Under the pieces are notes generated by a model that saw only the letters and a program-made list of their open reading frames with translations, ran no database searches and was not told where the DNA came from. Shown piece after piece: positions 29,500-40,600 of a stretch of DNA of 64,000 nt. The position numbers and the translations under genes were made by a program. Each line of letters opens with the position of its first letter. The stretch's first letter is position 1. This stretch comes from Phymatolithon calcareum (taxonomy: Eukaryota > Rhodophyta > Florideophyceae > Hapalidiales). The stretch spans positions 372,001 through 436,000 of the forward strand of contig OZ345377.1 in assembly GCA_977006965.1 (NCBI GenBank), in the 5' to 3' direction.

Positions 29500-29990
29500 A
29501 AATCGGGGAATTGCTTCCCGCCAACGGCGGCATGCAGTGCGCACTGTCTCCTTTTGTGCGTCTCATCTGTTAGGGAATAACTTGCCCATGCCTTTTCTAC
29601 AGCATCTTCCAACGATCTTGACATACCAAGTAGCGTGCGCATTCGTATCACCGGAGTTGCCGGCGGCGACAGCAAATGCGCCCGTATCCCGCGGCCCTAC
29701 ACTCGTCATCTTCGGTTTCGGAATCTCCGGTCCGCGGTACGACAGCACGCGTCAAAAATGTCAGCTTCGCCGTGGTCGATGAATTCACCCCCTACAACGG
29801 CCGTAATGCCTTCCGCACCGAACGCCACCTCAAAGACGGTGTTTCACAGGTTGCATTGAACGACCCCATGGTGCACATCGCGCAGTCTCGCACCTTCAAG
29901 CATGCTCCCTGCCGCGCCGTCTGTGCGCTAATGAAGTACTCAGATATTCCGAGCTCGTCGTTGCTTGGTTGCCTCCGACGACAGGACGCT
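29500..29990 (+). pseudogene. Peptidyl-tRNA hydrolase pseudogene fragment
   Basis: DNA and broken frames match the intact gene at 47195-47986. The leader (GGCAACGGCGGCAcGCA), the disrupted nucleotide stretch around VSFAVVDEF, FRTERHLKDGVSQVALND, PMVHIAQSRTF and ALMKYSDIPSSSLL are all recognisable. The active-site TRHN segment is frameshifted. The match ends around 29985, where prenyl synthase sequence begins, so this is the left half of a chimera. Confidence 0.85.
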
Positions 29991-29994
29991 CCAG

Positions 29995-31080
29995 CGAGAA
30001 CAATTGCAAATGCGTGCGTAGGCCACTGCGGGCAGGCCATACCATGTACCTGTCTCAAGTCGCCACACACCGGTGTGCCCAGCGCTGATTCGTTCGCGTC
30101 ATGTTCAGCAAATCGTCCACGATATGAAATGAAATGCACACCGTGTTTCTATGGTGCGCCTGTTCGCTCCTTCCCGTGACCGCCAAGCATGACGACCGCC
30201 ATACTGCAATAACCGATAGGTGATGCTGATTGCAAACAAGTTTTCGCCAAATACGTCTCGAAAAGACTCTCCGCGTGGTGATATCGTATCTGCTCATTCT
30301 CCTTCTCCATCGTGTCGACTTCATCAACCCGCATTTGCAATACCTCCCCTCGCACCAAGTGTTCGATCACAGTGGAAAGCGTTTCCACAACATCACAGTT
30401 TCGCTGCCGTGCAAGTGCCACTGACGTCCTTGCCAGCAGAAAATCTCCCGTCGGCACCGCAAGCTGATTGCCGAAAACCGCTTTTGCTGACGAGACGCCG
30501 TGACGCGTTGCCGCTTCGTCGATAATGTCATTGTGCCTCAGCGAAGCTGCATGAATCAGTTCGGTAGTCTCTGCCAGTCGACGCTGACTTGACAGATTGG
30601 CACCGGCGCACCGCATTGCGCCGCCGCGGCCTGTGCCTTCAGCATAACAGTCACCGGGAGTACACGCTTCCCGTGCAGTGAAAGCAGATGGGAAATCGCC
30701 GCATCTAGTAGAGGGTGCTGCAGCACGCGTACCGTCGCCAGTAAAGCGCCGGTCAGACGGTCCAGCTCCCCGACAGCGAGCGAGAATGGGTCCGCAACGC
30801 TCAAATGCCCCGCAATTGAAAGACCTAGGGAATTGATCTATCCTGCATCTTCACATGTTGCGGGGCCGTCTATTTCGGACGCAGGTGGAAACGCTGCGCG
30901 CGGCGACGCGGTGTTTGTGCGATCATGCATATTGAGTTTCCATGCGAAAGGAATTCCTCTTCCCAGACGAAGTGGTGCGTGGATGCAGTTTGTGCCCAGC
31001 AGAAAATCCTCCGCGCAGAGAAATTGCGTGTCGCGCCTGTTTGCGCTGTCATTAATGGTTAAGCACACTGGATAAGCCAC
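29995..31080 (-). pseudogene. Polyprenyl diphosphate synthase pseudogene
   Basis: This is a degenerate copy of the gene at 23071-24375, in the same orientation. The N-terminal segment (TNCIHAPLRLGRGIPFAW), the first Asp-rich region (now HNDIIDEAATRHG, with the first catalytic Asp changed to Asn) and ENLFDTYLAKT-like sequence are recognisable but lie in several frames. The C-terminal quarter is missing; the copy ends against the peptidyl-tRNA hydrolase fragment. It cannot give an active enzyme. Confidence 0.9.
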
Positions 31081-32915
31081 GAGGCTAGTCGTAATTGAGA
31101 AGAAGAAGCATCATCATCATGATGCTCGCGGCCCGGACGTTATCGATCCTCGACGGCATCGACTGGCCTTGACAGAATAGGCGTAGTTTCTATCGCCATT
31201 CGCTGAGCTGCTGCTACAGCTATCATAGCTAGCGCTTTCGCAAGACGTGTATTTCGATGAGAATAATACAGTAGCAATGTTATTGTCATATCCCTAATGT
31301 TGATTTTAGGGAGAGTTTATGACACCTTCTTTCTTTCTTTTATTGCGGGATTTATCAGAGCTGGTAAACAACTCCACATCCTTACGGCTCCAGTAGACTT
31401 AACAGATACGAGTGGTACTTGATGTCACAACAGCTGCCCAAGCTGCACAATGTGCAGACCTTGGGGAAGCTTAACATCTATATCGCTACATAGCCAATCT
31501 TCAGTCGCCGTCCTTCAAAGGGATGCCCCGGGTTGGAAACCATTTAGGACGTTCACGGTAGCTAGTCATCTCGCTGCCTTCTTTCATCTTCTTCTGTCTT
31601 CTCTCCCAGCTTCCTTGAGCGTTGCGGCACACCACTCAGGGCGGAATCCATGTACTACCATACTACCAGAAGGTGATAGTCTTCTCCCATGGGGAGGCCG
31701 GATCACAGCTCTTGCAAGTTCAAAAAAAAACCTGCACTGTAGCGGGGAAAAATTCCTGACTGAGCTCTTGGTTCCTATCTGTGACGCACAGGTGAACGGG
31801 CCGGACCGGTATGATAGCCGGCCTGTATCAAATCCGCTTAAATTCGCAAGATTTTCTCGAAATCTTGTAACGGCGGGCTTGGGTCTGGCATTTCAAGTGT
31901 GGCAAGTTCTCGATTCGCCAAGTCCCTGGAGTGCGCGATCACGATCGCGTCCGCCATTTCCGGCGGGATTACCGTCGGAAGGAGCGCTTTGTGCAGCTTT
32001 ATCGCTGCGGGCACTTGCGCCGGCGCGGGCGCCCGCGCCCGCGCCGGAAACTTGTCTTTTTTCGTTTGTGGTCCGTTCGGTCCGGTCAAACCCTTCTCCC
32101 TCCTCTTTATGACACCTGTAACGTAACTCAGATGACCACTACAGTGGTCATTTGCAACTGCCTCCTGGGACATCGACAACCCCTGAACTTGCTATCAGTT
32201 CTTGTTATACGAAGTGCAAACGTGAAGCGCGACTTCATGTAGGACCAGTGCCGAAGCACGCAGTGAAAAACACACTAGTCGAAGAATGATTTTAATGGCA
32301 TTTCGAAGATTTCGAGTGATTTTGTGGCGCTGTCGTAGCTGGAGCATATCATTTCATGTAGATTGTATTTGCTTGAGGTCTAGAAGCTCCCACGCAAGAG
32401 AGCAATGGTGAGCTCAATGCTTTGTGCAGAGCAGTGGAATACAATAGCAAAGCAGTATAATAAAGCACTGAGAAATCCCGAGCTTTTGTTTTTACACTGC
32501 TCGATCAGTCCCATTTCTTCCGGCAAAGGCAGTAACATTTCCATGGCTGATAGCTTTCAGCGTGCAGAGAGAAGTCTTGGAAGGGGATCGCGAGGAATAC
32601 CGCGCATAACTCGTGATAGAGGAGGATGTTTTGGAGTGACCCGAGAAGGTGACGCACCGCATGGGTGAAAATGCGCAGCCCAGAGTCACATGGTATAATG
32701 CAAGAGGTCGAGTTTTCTAATGACTTTCTCTGGCATAAAGAAAAGCTTTTCTGGGTGTCTTCTACATAGAAACTCAAGATTGAACTGCAGGCTCAGCATT
32801 GAAGAGATTTGCTGCGACATTGCAAGGTTTGGATGAATGAATGGCAGCCCGTGATTGAACATCCTTAAGTATCAGCCTGATACTCGATTCTACTTTGATA
32901 CTGATACTATCAGGC
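31081..32915. other. Intergenic region with short repeat remnants
   Basis: The inverted 3' tail of LINE family B lies at about 31325-31360 (TTCTTTCTTTCTTTTATTGCGG). A minus-strand frame at 31838-32179 (113 aa, with PPEMADAIVIAHSRDLANRE) is open but unrecognised; it might be a gag-like relic. A GC-only hairpin lies at 32020-32047. The plus-strand ORF at 31450-32112 looks like chance. Confidence 0.4.
32020..32047. repeat. Perfect GC hairpin
   Basis: Arms CCGGCGCGGGCG and CGCCCGCGCCGG enclose a 4-nt loop. Confidence 0.8.
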
Positions 32916-34818
32916 CTAGTGTCTATGTGCCAGGATTTTTTCCTCAATTGAGGACCGAAAATCATTTAATTTTTGGAAACGAAAGCTAATTACTATCAGG
33001 CTCGTCAAAAGCGTCAAGCTCATGGATGTCTTCAACGTGCTTAGCGAAACAGTTCCTGCCAGTAGAAGCGCCACAAATATATAGTGTGGCACTTTCACGC
33101 CTATTACAGTATGAGCACAAGAGAGTCGTTGTCTTGAATTTACCAACTATGCAGTTGTTTTGAACAGCACAAGTAGTCACCATGATATCCTCAGTCCTCC
33201 TTTCCTTTTCCTGGGAGTTAAGAGGGCTCTAATACCGCTTCCGAATGCAAATGTACTTTCTTTAGCGACTAAACGTCGACGAGTAATGCTCTTGGCAAAT
33301 GAGTTGCTCAAACAGCACTTGAAAATACCTTCGCTGCGTCATGTGCTGCTGACCCTCTGGATGGGCACCAGAGAATAAAAGTCATCTAACAATCACGCAA
33401 ATTGCCAGAAGAGTTTGATAACCCTTATGAACTATAGTCGCACTTGTTGAAGATGCAGCATTATCGCACTTCTTCCACTCGCTGAGTGCTGTATCTCTCA
33501 ACCGTTCTCCGGCTAGTCACTTCCGTTCCCATGCCAACGGGATATAGACTCATGGACGCAAATCAGGTCCGACGGAGGCACAGTGCGCTTTCTGTGGTCA
33601 GTTATGGCATCGACAGAATCTTTACCGAGCGGCCAGCGGTGCTGCTCAGACTACATGCTTCACTTGGTTGCGCACGGAATGAAATTCACTGGAGGTATTC
33701 GGCGAACGGCTTACCAGTCTTTGAAGAAGAAGGAGCGGTGAGATATTTCTTTGGCCTTGTTGTCCTCCAAAATTTCTCCCGGCGCTGAGCTCAACTCTTG
33801 CCATGAGGACGAGTATTCCGAAAAACTCAATCAGTTCTGTCACTGTAGTCTCTTGTTGTCCAATTATTCTCAGCTTAGCGGACGCCCAATCAGCAAAATT
33901 TTCGCAGGTGAACGTGGGGAAACATCTTCATCACGCAATCGTTCTTCGTATGAAGGCCACTACCGTCATTTTCGGATAACAAATCTCCGGTTAGAGTGCG
34001 AAGTTTCCAGAACTTGGAGTAAATTCAAACCCGATACGGTCCTAGAGCTTGGCGCACGTACCATATCTCCCCGTAAGCGACAGTATTCGGCTCGCGGTAA
34101 GGTGAGACGACATCAAGTTCGTTTTGAGATGTTTGGTTCCAAGAGCCTTTCAAGACGTAGGAGAGAGCCCAGAAGAGGGCTTTAGAGCGGCTTAAGGTTT
34201 ATCGAAGCTTTTGTGTCCTTCTGAAGAGCTTCTAGTTCCGGTTGTGGACAATAAACTGGCGTTTTGCGATGAAGATGGGCGAGGATGAGTACTGTAAGCA
34301 GTCCTGGGTTTGTATCGCCAGTGTCCCCTATCTTGACGTTGAACAGGTTGACTCTCTTAAAGGTAGTCCTCTTCGGCGAATTCCAAACTATGACACATTT
34401 TACGCGAAGTGATATGATCGTGCGACCATTGAGTTTTCCTCGAGTACCTCTTGAACCGTACCACTTACACTTTTTCAATTGGAAAAGGCTCCATATTGTC
34501 TGGAGCACTCTGCGAGACCGATCACCGATGTTTCCTTTGTGTGTACGGATGTACCGACCACGCGGGGCCGGACTTTTTCTCGTGGCATGGCAGGTCTGGT
34601 ACTTCTAGGTGACCACTATATTTTCGTTGCTAGCGCGGAACGAAGAGATATTAAGGTAGTAGTTGCGGTACTCCTCACCCACTATACAAGCCCGGCTTTC
34701 CAATAATGGCGCGAATGATCCGTTCTGAGTTCAATTTACTAACTTTTTTAAGCTTTTGAATCGGTCCTCAATTGAGGAAAATGTCCTCAACTGAGGACGT
34801 TCGGCACATAGACACTAG
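32916..34818 (-). mobile_element. DNA transposon with palindromic subterminal repeats, copy 2 (best ends)
   Basis: The outer tips are inverted copies of CTAGTGTCTATGTGCC (32916-32931 and 34803-34818). Inside them a 21-bp perfect inverted repeat at 32938-32958 and 34761-34781 contains the palindrome TCCTCAATTGAGGA. A further TCCTCAACTGAGGA lies between palindrome and tip on the right. The minus strand carries coding traces shared with copy 1: RVLQTIWSLF, GRTIISLRVKCVIVW, GLLTVLILAHLH, FFGILVLMARVEL, and a C-terminus with CSYC and RNCFAKHVEDIHELDAFDE. A CX2C zinc-type end is suggested. The family is not recognised and no target duplication is evident. Confidence 0.7.
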
Positions 34819-36334
34819 AGTAGTTTTCTTTGATACTCTATCATACTTCTGATATATCATTAGGATTCTGAGGCAAATAGTCAATAGAAGATCTTGATGA
34901 AATTATCTGGTACTTGAAACGGTTGCAGTTCGATTTAGCTACGCCATAAGCAATGACCCAGCTGCTAAAATATGCCTCGGGGAACCCACGGATGTACCGT
35001 GAAGATATACCGTACACGATAGAAGCAATTGGTGTGAAACAGAAGCTAGAATGCGCATTGGGGAACCTGCGGTCTAGCCACAGTGATATGCCGTCCGCGA
35101 TAGAAGAAGCTCGATCTGTATCTACGGTTACTCGGAAGAGGTGCGGATGATACAGCGGGAACAAGACTTAGACGGCCTTGTTTATTATCTGAATGATATT
35201 GATGGGAAATGTAGAAGATGATGGTGAAGAAAGAGGCAATGATGGAAGGTTAAGAATGCTGCGCTAACCACATTGGTGAAAATGTCTACGAAGTATCTAG
35301 TCTGGAATTGGGCGCACGAGATTGGTTGGTCCACTTTGCGAGTGTTGTGCCGAGGCGCGACAAGAGCTGGATATATAGGCTATGGCAATCTGCACAAGCT
35401 CCATGTTCAGATTGTGGCTGAAAAGCCTTATATGAAAGGAAAGGGAATGCGGCTAACAGCCGATGGGAAAAATGGAACAAGGATGGTTGTGAAGAAAGAA
35501 TGGTAAGTGTATTAATCGTTGTCTTTCTTTGTCCATCCGTCGATTGCAGCGTGCTATATCCTGATACGACGCGCAATCTATGCCTCTAGTCTGGGCGCGA
35601 GTGTGTGTTCCAGCAACTCAGGAACAGAGGACCGGGAAGATGAAGTGAGAGAACCAAATGCATGCGGAATATGTGCCAGCGCGCAATTGTTGCTGAATCA
35701 GAATGACCGTCGCGAGAATGCGCGCGGGATTGCATGCAGGATGCGAGTGATGCCAAATTGGGAATCACTTTGATTGGAGCTGGTTTCGGATGACGCGCCC
35801 TGTGCAGCGCGTAACACAGATGGCATCTACGTGATGTAGCAGCATCTGCCTCTCAATTTAACAGATCGCATACTTGATGCTCATTCCTAATCATTAGCCC
35901 TGATTTCCGGCGATCAGGGTCTTACAGTGAGACTCTAATGTGAAAAGTACATTCAAAATTTAACGAAAAATAAAGGCTGATACTTGCTCTGATTACAGTT
36001 TGCAGTATTTCCGTTTACCTTAAAATTTGGATATTCTAGAGGGCTTTTAGTCGGGAAAGGCTCTCGGTTTGCAGTTTTGCGGGTTTCTAGCAAGAACGCT
36101 TGCAGTTAGAGGGGTGTGACTGTACCTTGAGGTTCCTTCATATGTATGAGCCATTGGGCATGGCGCTATACAGTTACGTGGAGCTTCATTACACTGCGTT
36201 CATTCTTTGAGCCCGTTGTGTTCCCGCGAAATTGAAGAGATGTACGTTCAACCGCCGCTTGAGCATTACCTCGCGTCACCATCCAATTGACCAAGCAAAG
36301 CTCCATCGTGCGATTACGCTGCATCATTACCATC
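34819..36334. other. Intergenic region upstream of carbonic anhydrase
   Basis: Apart from a possible small spliced gene (35282-35589) nothing is recognised. There is no repeat shared with the rest of the window. Confidence 0.4.
35282..35589 (+). CDS. Possible two-exon small gene (86 aa), unrecognised
   Basis: From ATG 35282 a frame runs to 35502 and then meets a strong donor, GGTAAGTG. A pyrimidine-rich tract and CGATTGCAG acceptor follow, giving a 47-nt intron (35503-35549). Splicing joins the frame to VLYPDTTRNLCL and a stop at 35587-35589. The protein has basic character (KPYMKGKGMRLTADGKNGTR) and no known motif. The intron is shorter than the two convincing ones in the window (100 and 170 nt), so this model is weak. 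Confidence 0.22.
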
Positions 36335-37213
36335 ATGCTGAAAGCCGCTTTCGCAGGCCTCGTCATCTCCACTATCGCGCTTTACACAGCACCCAGATGC
36401 CCCGTTCCGCAGCGTGATGCAAAGAAATGCACTATTGTTCCCACGGACCCACTGCCCGGGCAAGTCTCCGGAATCGCCGCTTTCGAGTACAGCAACAAGT
36501 CTCGCAATGGTCCACTGCACTGGGGTAGGCTCGACTGCAGCACCGCCAATTTCTCCAAGTTCAGCGGCTGCGATTACTGCCAACATTCCAATTGCGAGTC
36601 GACAGATCAGTCTCCCATCGACATTGTTCGAAGCGAAGCTATACGTGATTCCGCAGCGGAAGCCCCCAAAGTTCACCTCTCGAGTAATGCCAACGTGGTT
36701 TTCGAGGCGACGGCTAGCAACTTTGAGCTCATCTGCAGTCGGAGGCGCAGATGCGGTTACACCATGTTTAACGGGAAGCGATTTTTCCTTGAGAACGTGC
36801 ACATGCACCACTTTAGTGAGCATCAGCTCGATACAAAGAAATATCCTACAGAGATGCATCTCGTCCATGAGCTTGAAGAGAAAAGGTTTGTTCTGGCCAT
36901 ATTCTTCGATTATGGACCTTCCAATTCGGACCTCGAGGAGTTTCTGCAGACAGCCAAGGGTAAATGCTATGCGAAACTCAATCTCCGAAGGCTAGTGGCT
37001 CCAGTTACAGAGCAAAGTATGCTCATGTCTTACGAGGGAACCTCAACAACTCCGCCGTGCATTGAAGGTGTTCAGTGGGTTCTGTCCCAAAAAGCTTTGA
37101 CCGCATCAAGAGAGCAAATCAGAGAGTTTAGTAAATTGATCGCCAATGGAATTGACAGTCGACCGATACAGATATTGGACAATCGTACCGTCACTCTCTA
37201 TGACCTCCCGTAA
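36335..37213 (+). CDS. Secreted alpha-class carbonic anhydrase (292 aa)
   Basis: It interconverts CO2 and bicarbonate, probably in the cell wall space or a secretory compartment, where it would feed carbon uptake. ATG 36335 gives a signal peptide (MLKAAFAGLVISTIALYTAP). The alpha-CA signatures are in order: GPLHWG (about 59-64), QSPIDI (92-97), zinc ligands in VHMHHF (His156, His158) and EMHLVH (His175), the conserved Glu in SEH, and YEGTSTTPPC with the Thr that orients the zinc-bound water. Extra cysteines (CDYCQHSNC) suggest disulfides suited to the extracellular space. All catalytic residues are present. Upstream in-frame TTG codons are ignored. Confidence 0.95.
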   Translation: MLKAAFAGLVISTIALYTAPRCPVPQRDAKKCTIVPTDPLPGQVSGIAAFEYSNKSRNGPLHWGRLDCSTANFSKFSGCDYCQHSNCESTDQSPIDIVRSEAIRDSAAEAPKVHLSSNANVVFEATASNFELICSRRRRCGYTMFNGKRFFLENVHMHHFSEHQLDTKKYPTEMHLVHELEEKRFVLAIFFDYGPSNSDLEEFLQTAKGKCYAKLNLRRLVAPVTEQSMLMSYEGTSTTPPCIEGVQWVLSQKALTASREQIREFSKLIANGIDSRPIQILDNRTVTLYDLP

Positions 37214-38465
37214 CTCTCGCCGTTATCAACGTAATCTACGTAACTCAAGCGTCGAATAAATCGAAACTAGGCTAGAAAATTTTGACATGCTATTCTCCAG
37301 TCGTGCTTGCATCACTGGACGAGCGACTTTGCACAACGTTTTAAAATCCAATAATTACTTCAGCAGAAGTAGAAGTGTGAAATTTATTGGAGAGGTATCA
37401 ACTCATGTGGAGACGCTTGGGGAAACCTTGCCAAGGCCACAGGTATATGGACATAGTCTTTCTTGAATCAATGGTTGCAAAATGGGGAGCGACACGAGCT
37501 AGCAGGACACCGTTGGACCTCGAGGGCAAAATATTCCACTGTACTGTGTCTTGAGTAGTCAGGGCTGTGCCCCGATAAATTGTACAGCAATATGTTGCAA
37601 TATTTAATAGTAATGTCAGATTGCACGATCCGTCGCTTATTGAAATACCTAGTGTTCTCCTCATCGTGTTGCAGTACGAATTGGCCAGCTCAGCGAATTG
37701 CAATTTGTATTGCATAGCGTACCTGCGAACGTTGCGTCCTCCTGCCTCTGATTTGGGAGCAGCGCAATGTAGTTGTACGGGTTACACTACTCGCCATGAG
37801 CGGTGCAGCCGAGCCACTAACGAGACACAACAGGAGAGCAAATTGCAATACAATTTCAAGGAACGCAGAAGAACTTTTATCAAACAATCGAAGCAGGGAC
37901 GAAGGCGAATGTCCCGCGCCTCGAAGAGCAAAGGCACACAGTGAACCACGTGTAAAGTACGGTTTGACCGCAGCAACGTTCCGCCGCACGACCATCCGTT
38001 TCAACGAGCGTCCTGGATATTGTCATACCCAACTCGAAGCCCGCAGTATCCGCCACAAGAGCCGGTCAGCGGCGACCAACACTGAACCTAAATCAACAGC
38101 AAGAAACCAAGGTGCAACCGTGCAACATCTGCCTCCGTGCGCTCTACCGCATCGAGAAATCGTTTCTTTTGTTTTCTCCCACCCTCCCATCCCCTTTTTG
38201 CTCTTGCAGATTAGTTCAGGGAAGCGGAAGTCCAGGGTCTGACAGGGTCGAACACTGGATGCAGCTCCTCAGATGCACTGGGTCAGGCCCGGCAGCATTA
38301 TAGGATGCGATTCCTCGAGGGCTCCACCCGCTGAGCGCACATTACCGACGCAGCTTTATTGCGTTCACAGAAGTTCTGAAGTTCTGGCACATAGCGAAGA
38401 TCGAGATAATGCGAATTGCTTGACGCATTTAATTGCAAATTCTTACTGCTCGAAGCCCTTGTATT
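37214..38465. other. Intergenic region after carbonic anhydrase
   Basis: It contains one plus-oriented copy of short repeat D (about 37365-37450). No gene is recognised in the rest. Confidence 0.4.
37365..37450 (+). repeat. Short interspersed repeat D
   Basis: A GAAGTAGAAGTGTGAAATTTA segment leads into TATCAACTCATGTGGAGACGC and TTGGGG. It aligns with copies at 44.5, 53.0, 55.5 (inverted) and 63.1 kb (inverted). The consensus core is GTTACCAACGCATCTGCAG after a GAAGAAG-rich, T-rich lead. Confidence 0.5.
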
Positions 38466-39670
38466 GCACTTTTCTCTTTCTTTCTTTATTGCGGAAAGCT
38501 CGTTCACGCAGATCAACTGCGTGAAGATGGTGAGCGACTGAGGCAGTTCGAAAATAATTTCTAATTGTTCAGAAATTTGAGTACGTTTATGGGTCTCTTA
38601 CGGCATAATTCCTCGACGATCTTGGTACCTACTCGTCCAATAAACTTGCGTCTGGAGGCAGAACGTCCACCACAGCGTAGCAATAGATGTTCAACTGTTT
38701 CGTTACAGTCGGTACTACACATCTTGCATGCTGGGTCGTACGGCATTTCATCCAAGTTGTGTCCAGTGTGAAAAGCGGCCACCAGAGAGGAGCAGTCCCC
38801 AATTAGCTGATGTAAGATCACTTCAGCTCGCCTGTGCTATACTGAAAAGCCACCGGGAAGTGTCGGAATAGTGAGAAGCTTGGGTTTGAGAGACGGCCTG
38901 ATGATGGATCTCGCTGCCTTCAGTGTCAGCGGGACTTTCTGGTAGTCCAAAAGGCCTCGTTCAAAAATACCCCTGCGATCTTCAGCAGCATCGTTTCTGG
39001 GAATTCCGCAGTGATTCGGTATCCAAATGGCTTCTATGGAGATCTCTTTGGACATCAGCTGTTCCATAGGGCACCAAAGCTTCCGTATTGTTTCCCCCTA
39101 CATCCGTGGCTGGCCGTCAATTGCATCGATGCAGCTCCTGCTGTCCGTGAAACGACGTACAGTACTTCCAGGTGCAAAAAGACGCCTTTCCACTTCTTGA
39201 AATGCATGAACGGCGGCGAATGTTGCCGCGTCGTATGTTACCGCGTCGTATGAAGAACCAAAAGTATTGCACTTCGCATTTTATCGCACGATACATAGCC
39301 ATAAGTATTGGGTACCGTGTCATGAAAAGCAAAACTCGGCAGTAGATTTATACAGTATTGGGCGCAGTCCTGAGCGTAGTCGACTTCGTGTGACGGAAAT
39401 ATCAGTCGGTTTCGAACGCAGTCGTGGCACATCATCAAAAGGCTAGGATTTTGTCACGTACTCTCTTGGTGAAGACACTCCCTTCTGGTGATACCTCATC
39501 ATGCGACGTGCAGGTCGAGATATCTTCAATAATTTCTTTACCGATTTGTCCAAGGACTCCGGAATACATTTTACTACATAGTGTGTGACCCAGAAAACCA
39601 CGTATTGCACTACTTCTCCGGGAACACTACTCTTTAACGAAAACAAGAAAATTGTCCGATTGCTCAAATC
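38466..39670 (-). mobile_element. LINE family B fragment with RNase H and zinc knuckle
   Basis: The minus strand reads an RNase H-like domain (TFAAVHAFQEVERRL, FTDSRSCIDAI, then EAIWIPNHCGIPRNDAAEDR), followed by a linker, CKMCSTDCNETVEHLLLRC and GGRSASRRKFIGRVG. It ends in the CCGCAATAAAGAAAGAAAG tail (38466-38490). The domain order and tail match the plus-strand copy at 18.8-19.15 kb. Stops and shifts show it is dead. The part above 39330 is probably more upstream polymerase sequence but is not diagnostic. An RNase H domain in a LINE points to the I-like superclade. Confidence 0.75.
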
Positions 39671-39719
39671 ACGGCCATTGTTTCGTGGTCATCTTGCCCC
39701 TGCGGCACACTAATACAGG

Positions 39720-40600
39720 TTTCTGATATCCACAAACTTAGTCGGAGTGGCGTTAATGTCAGTGGATGCCACCCTGAAATATGCATCAGGATTTTCAAGT
39801 CGTTGATTCTCCCCAAGTGGGAGTATGCAAGTCATCTGACTCCGATGACGAAGCGGTTGCTATCAGCAATTGAGACAGCAGAAGGTCTTTCTTACAAGTA
39901 TGTCGGGAAATATGCGGAGCATCAAAAAAATCGAATAAGAGTGCTCTGTCGGCTAGAGAGTCCGGAGGTGAGGGGGACTCACCAAGCGGAAAGGTTTGCT
40001 TTAAGCATGTTAAAACGGAAAATGTACCTGGAACAGGCAGAAGAAAACCGAGGAAGACAGGAGGATATGCCAGAAGTATCGAAGGACATTAACTATCTCA
40101 GAAACGAGGAGCACCTCAGCAAAGCCCTGAAACAAGCAGAAGAAGTAAAGTGTCAAAAAAGCGGCGATTAGAAGGATGCAATCCAAGTGTGGCAAAAATG
40201 CGAAGATGATCGCTCAGTGAAAATCCCGGTAAACAAGCATAAGAAGCTGCCAGGAGTGTTACAAATAAGGGACATGACGGCAAGGCTAAGATGCCTAAGA
40301 CTTATTTTTAACAGAGCTCCATTGTGGAGGAAATCAATCCTCGGTGAGTATTTCGGAGCCGGTGCTGAAATTGAGCTTATTGCATTCCAACGCATACTCG
40401 GGTCTAAGATGATGGGCAAAGAGACTGAATATTAATACAAAAGACTAACTCGAACTCTCATATAGACAGAAAGTCGAATCAAGGAAATGTTAGGAAAATA
40501 GAATGCGGCAAGCTAGAAGTAATTGAGAAGCTGCCCCGTTACTCACAGTGAGGTCTTGGGTGCTTTTAAAATATATCAGCATACATCCCCTATAAGCTAT
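39720..40600 (+). mobile_element. LINE family A 3' fragment
   Basis: The frame from IHKLSRSGVNVSG (about 39728) through FKSLILPKWEYASHLTPMTK, GKYAEHQKNRIRVLCRL and TARLRCLRLIFNRAPLWRKS matches the intact C-terminal ORF at 58669-59799. One stop at 40169-40171 splits it. The 3' tail GCTGCCCCGTTACTC ... GTGCTTTTAAAATA is present at about 40530-40580. Confidence 0.85.

Noticed and set aside
31450-32112. Plus-strand ORF of 220 aa
   Set aside because: Composition is low-complexity Ser/Pro/Ala with no domain; it lies in a repeat-rich spacer.
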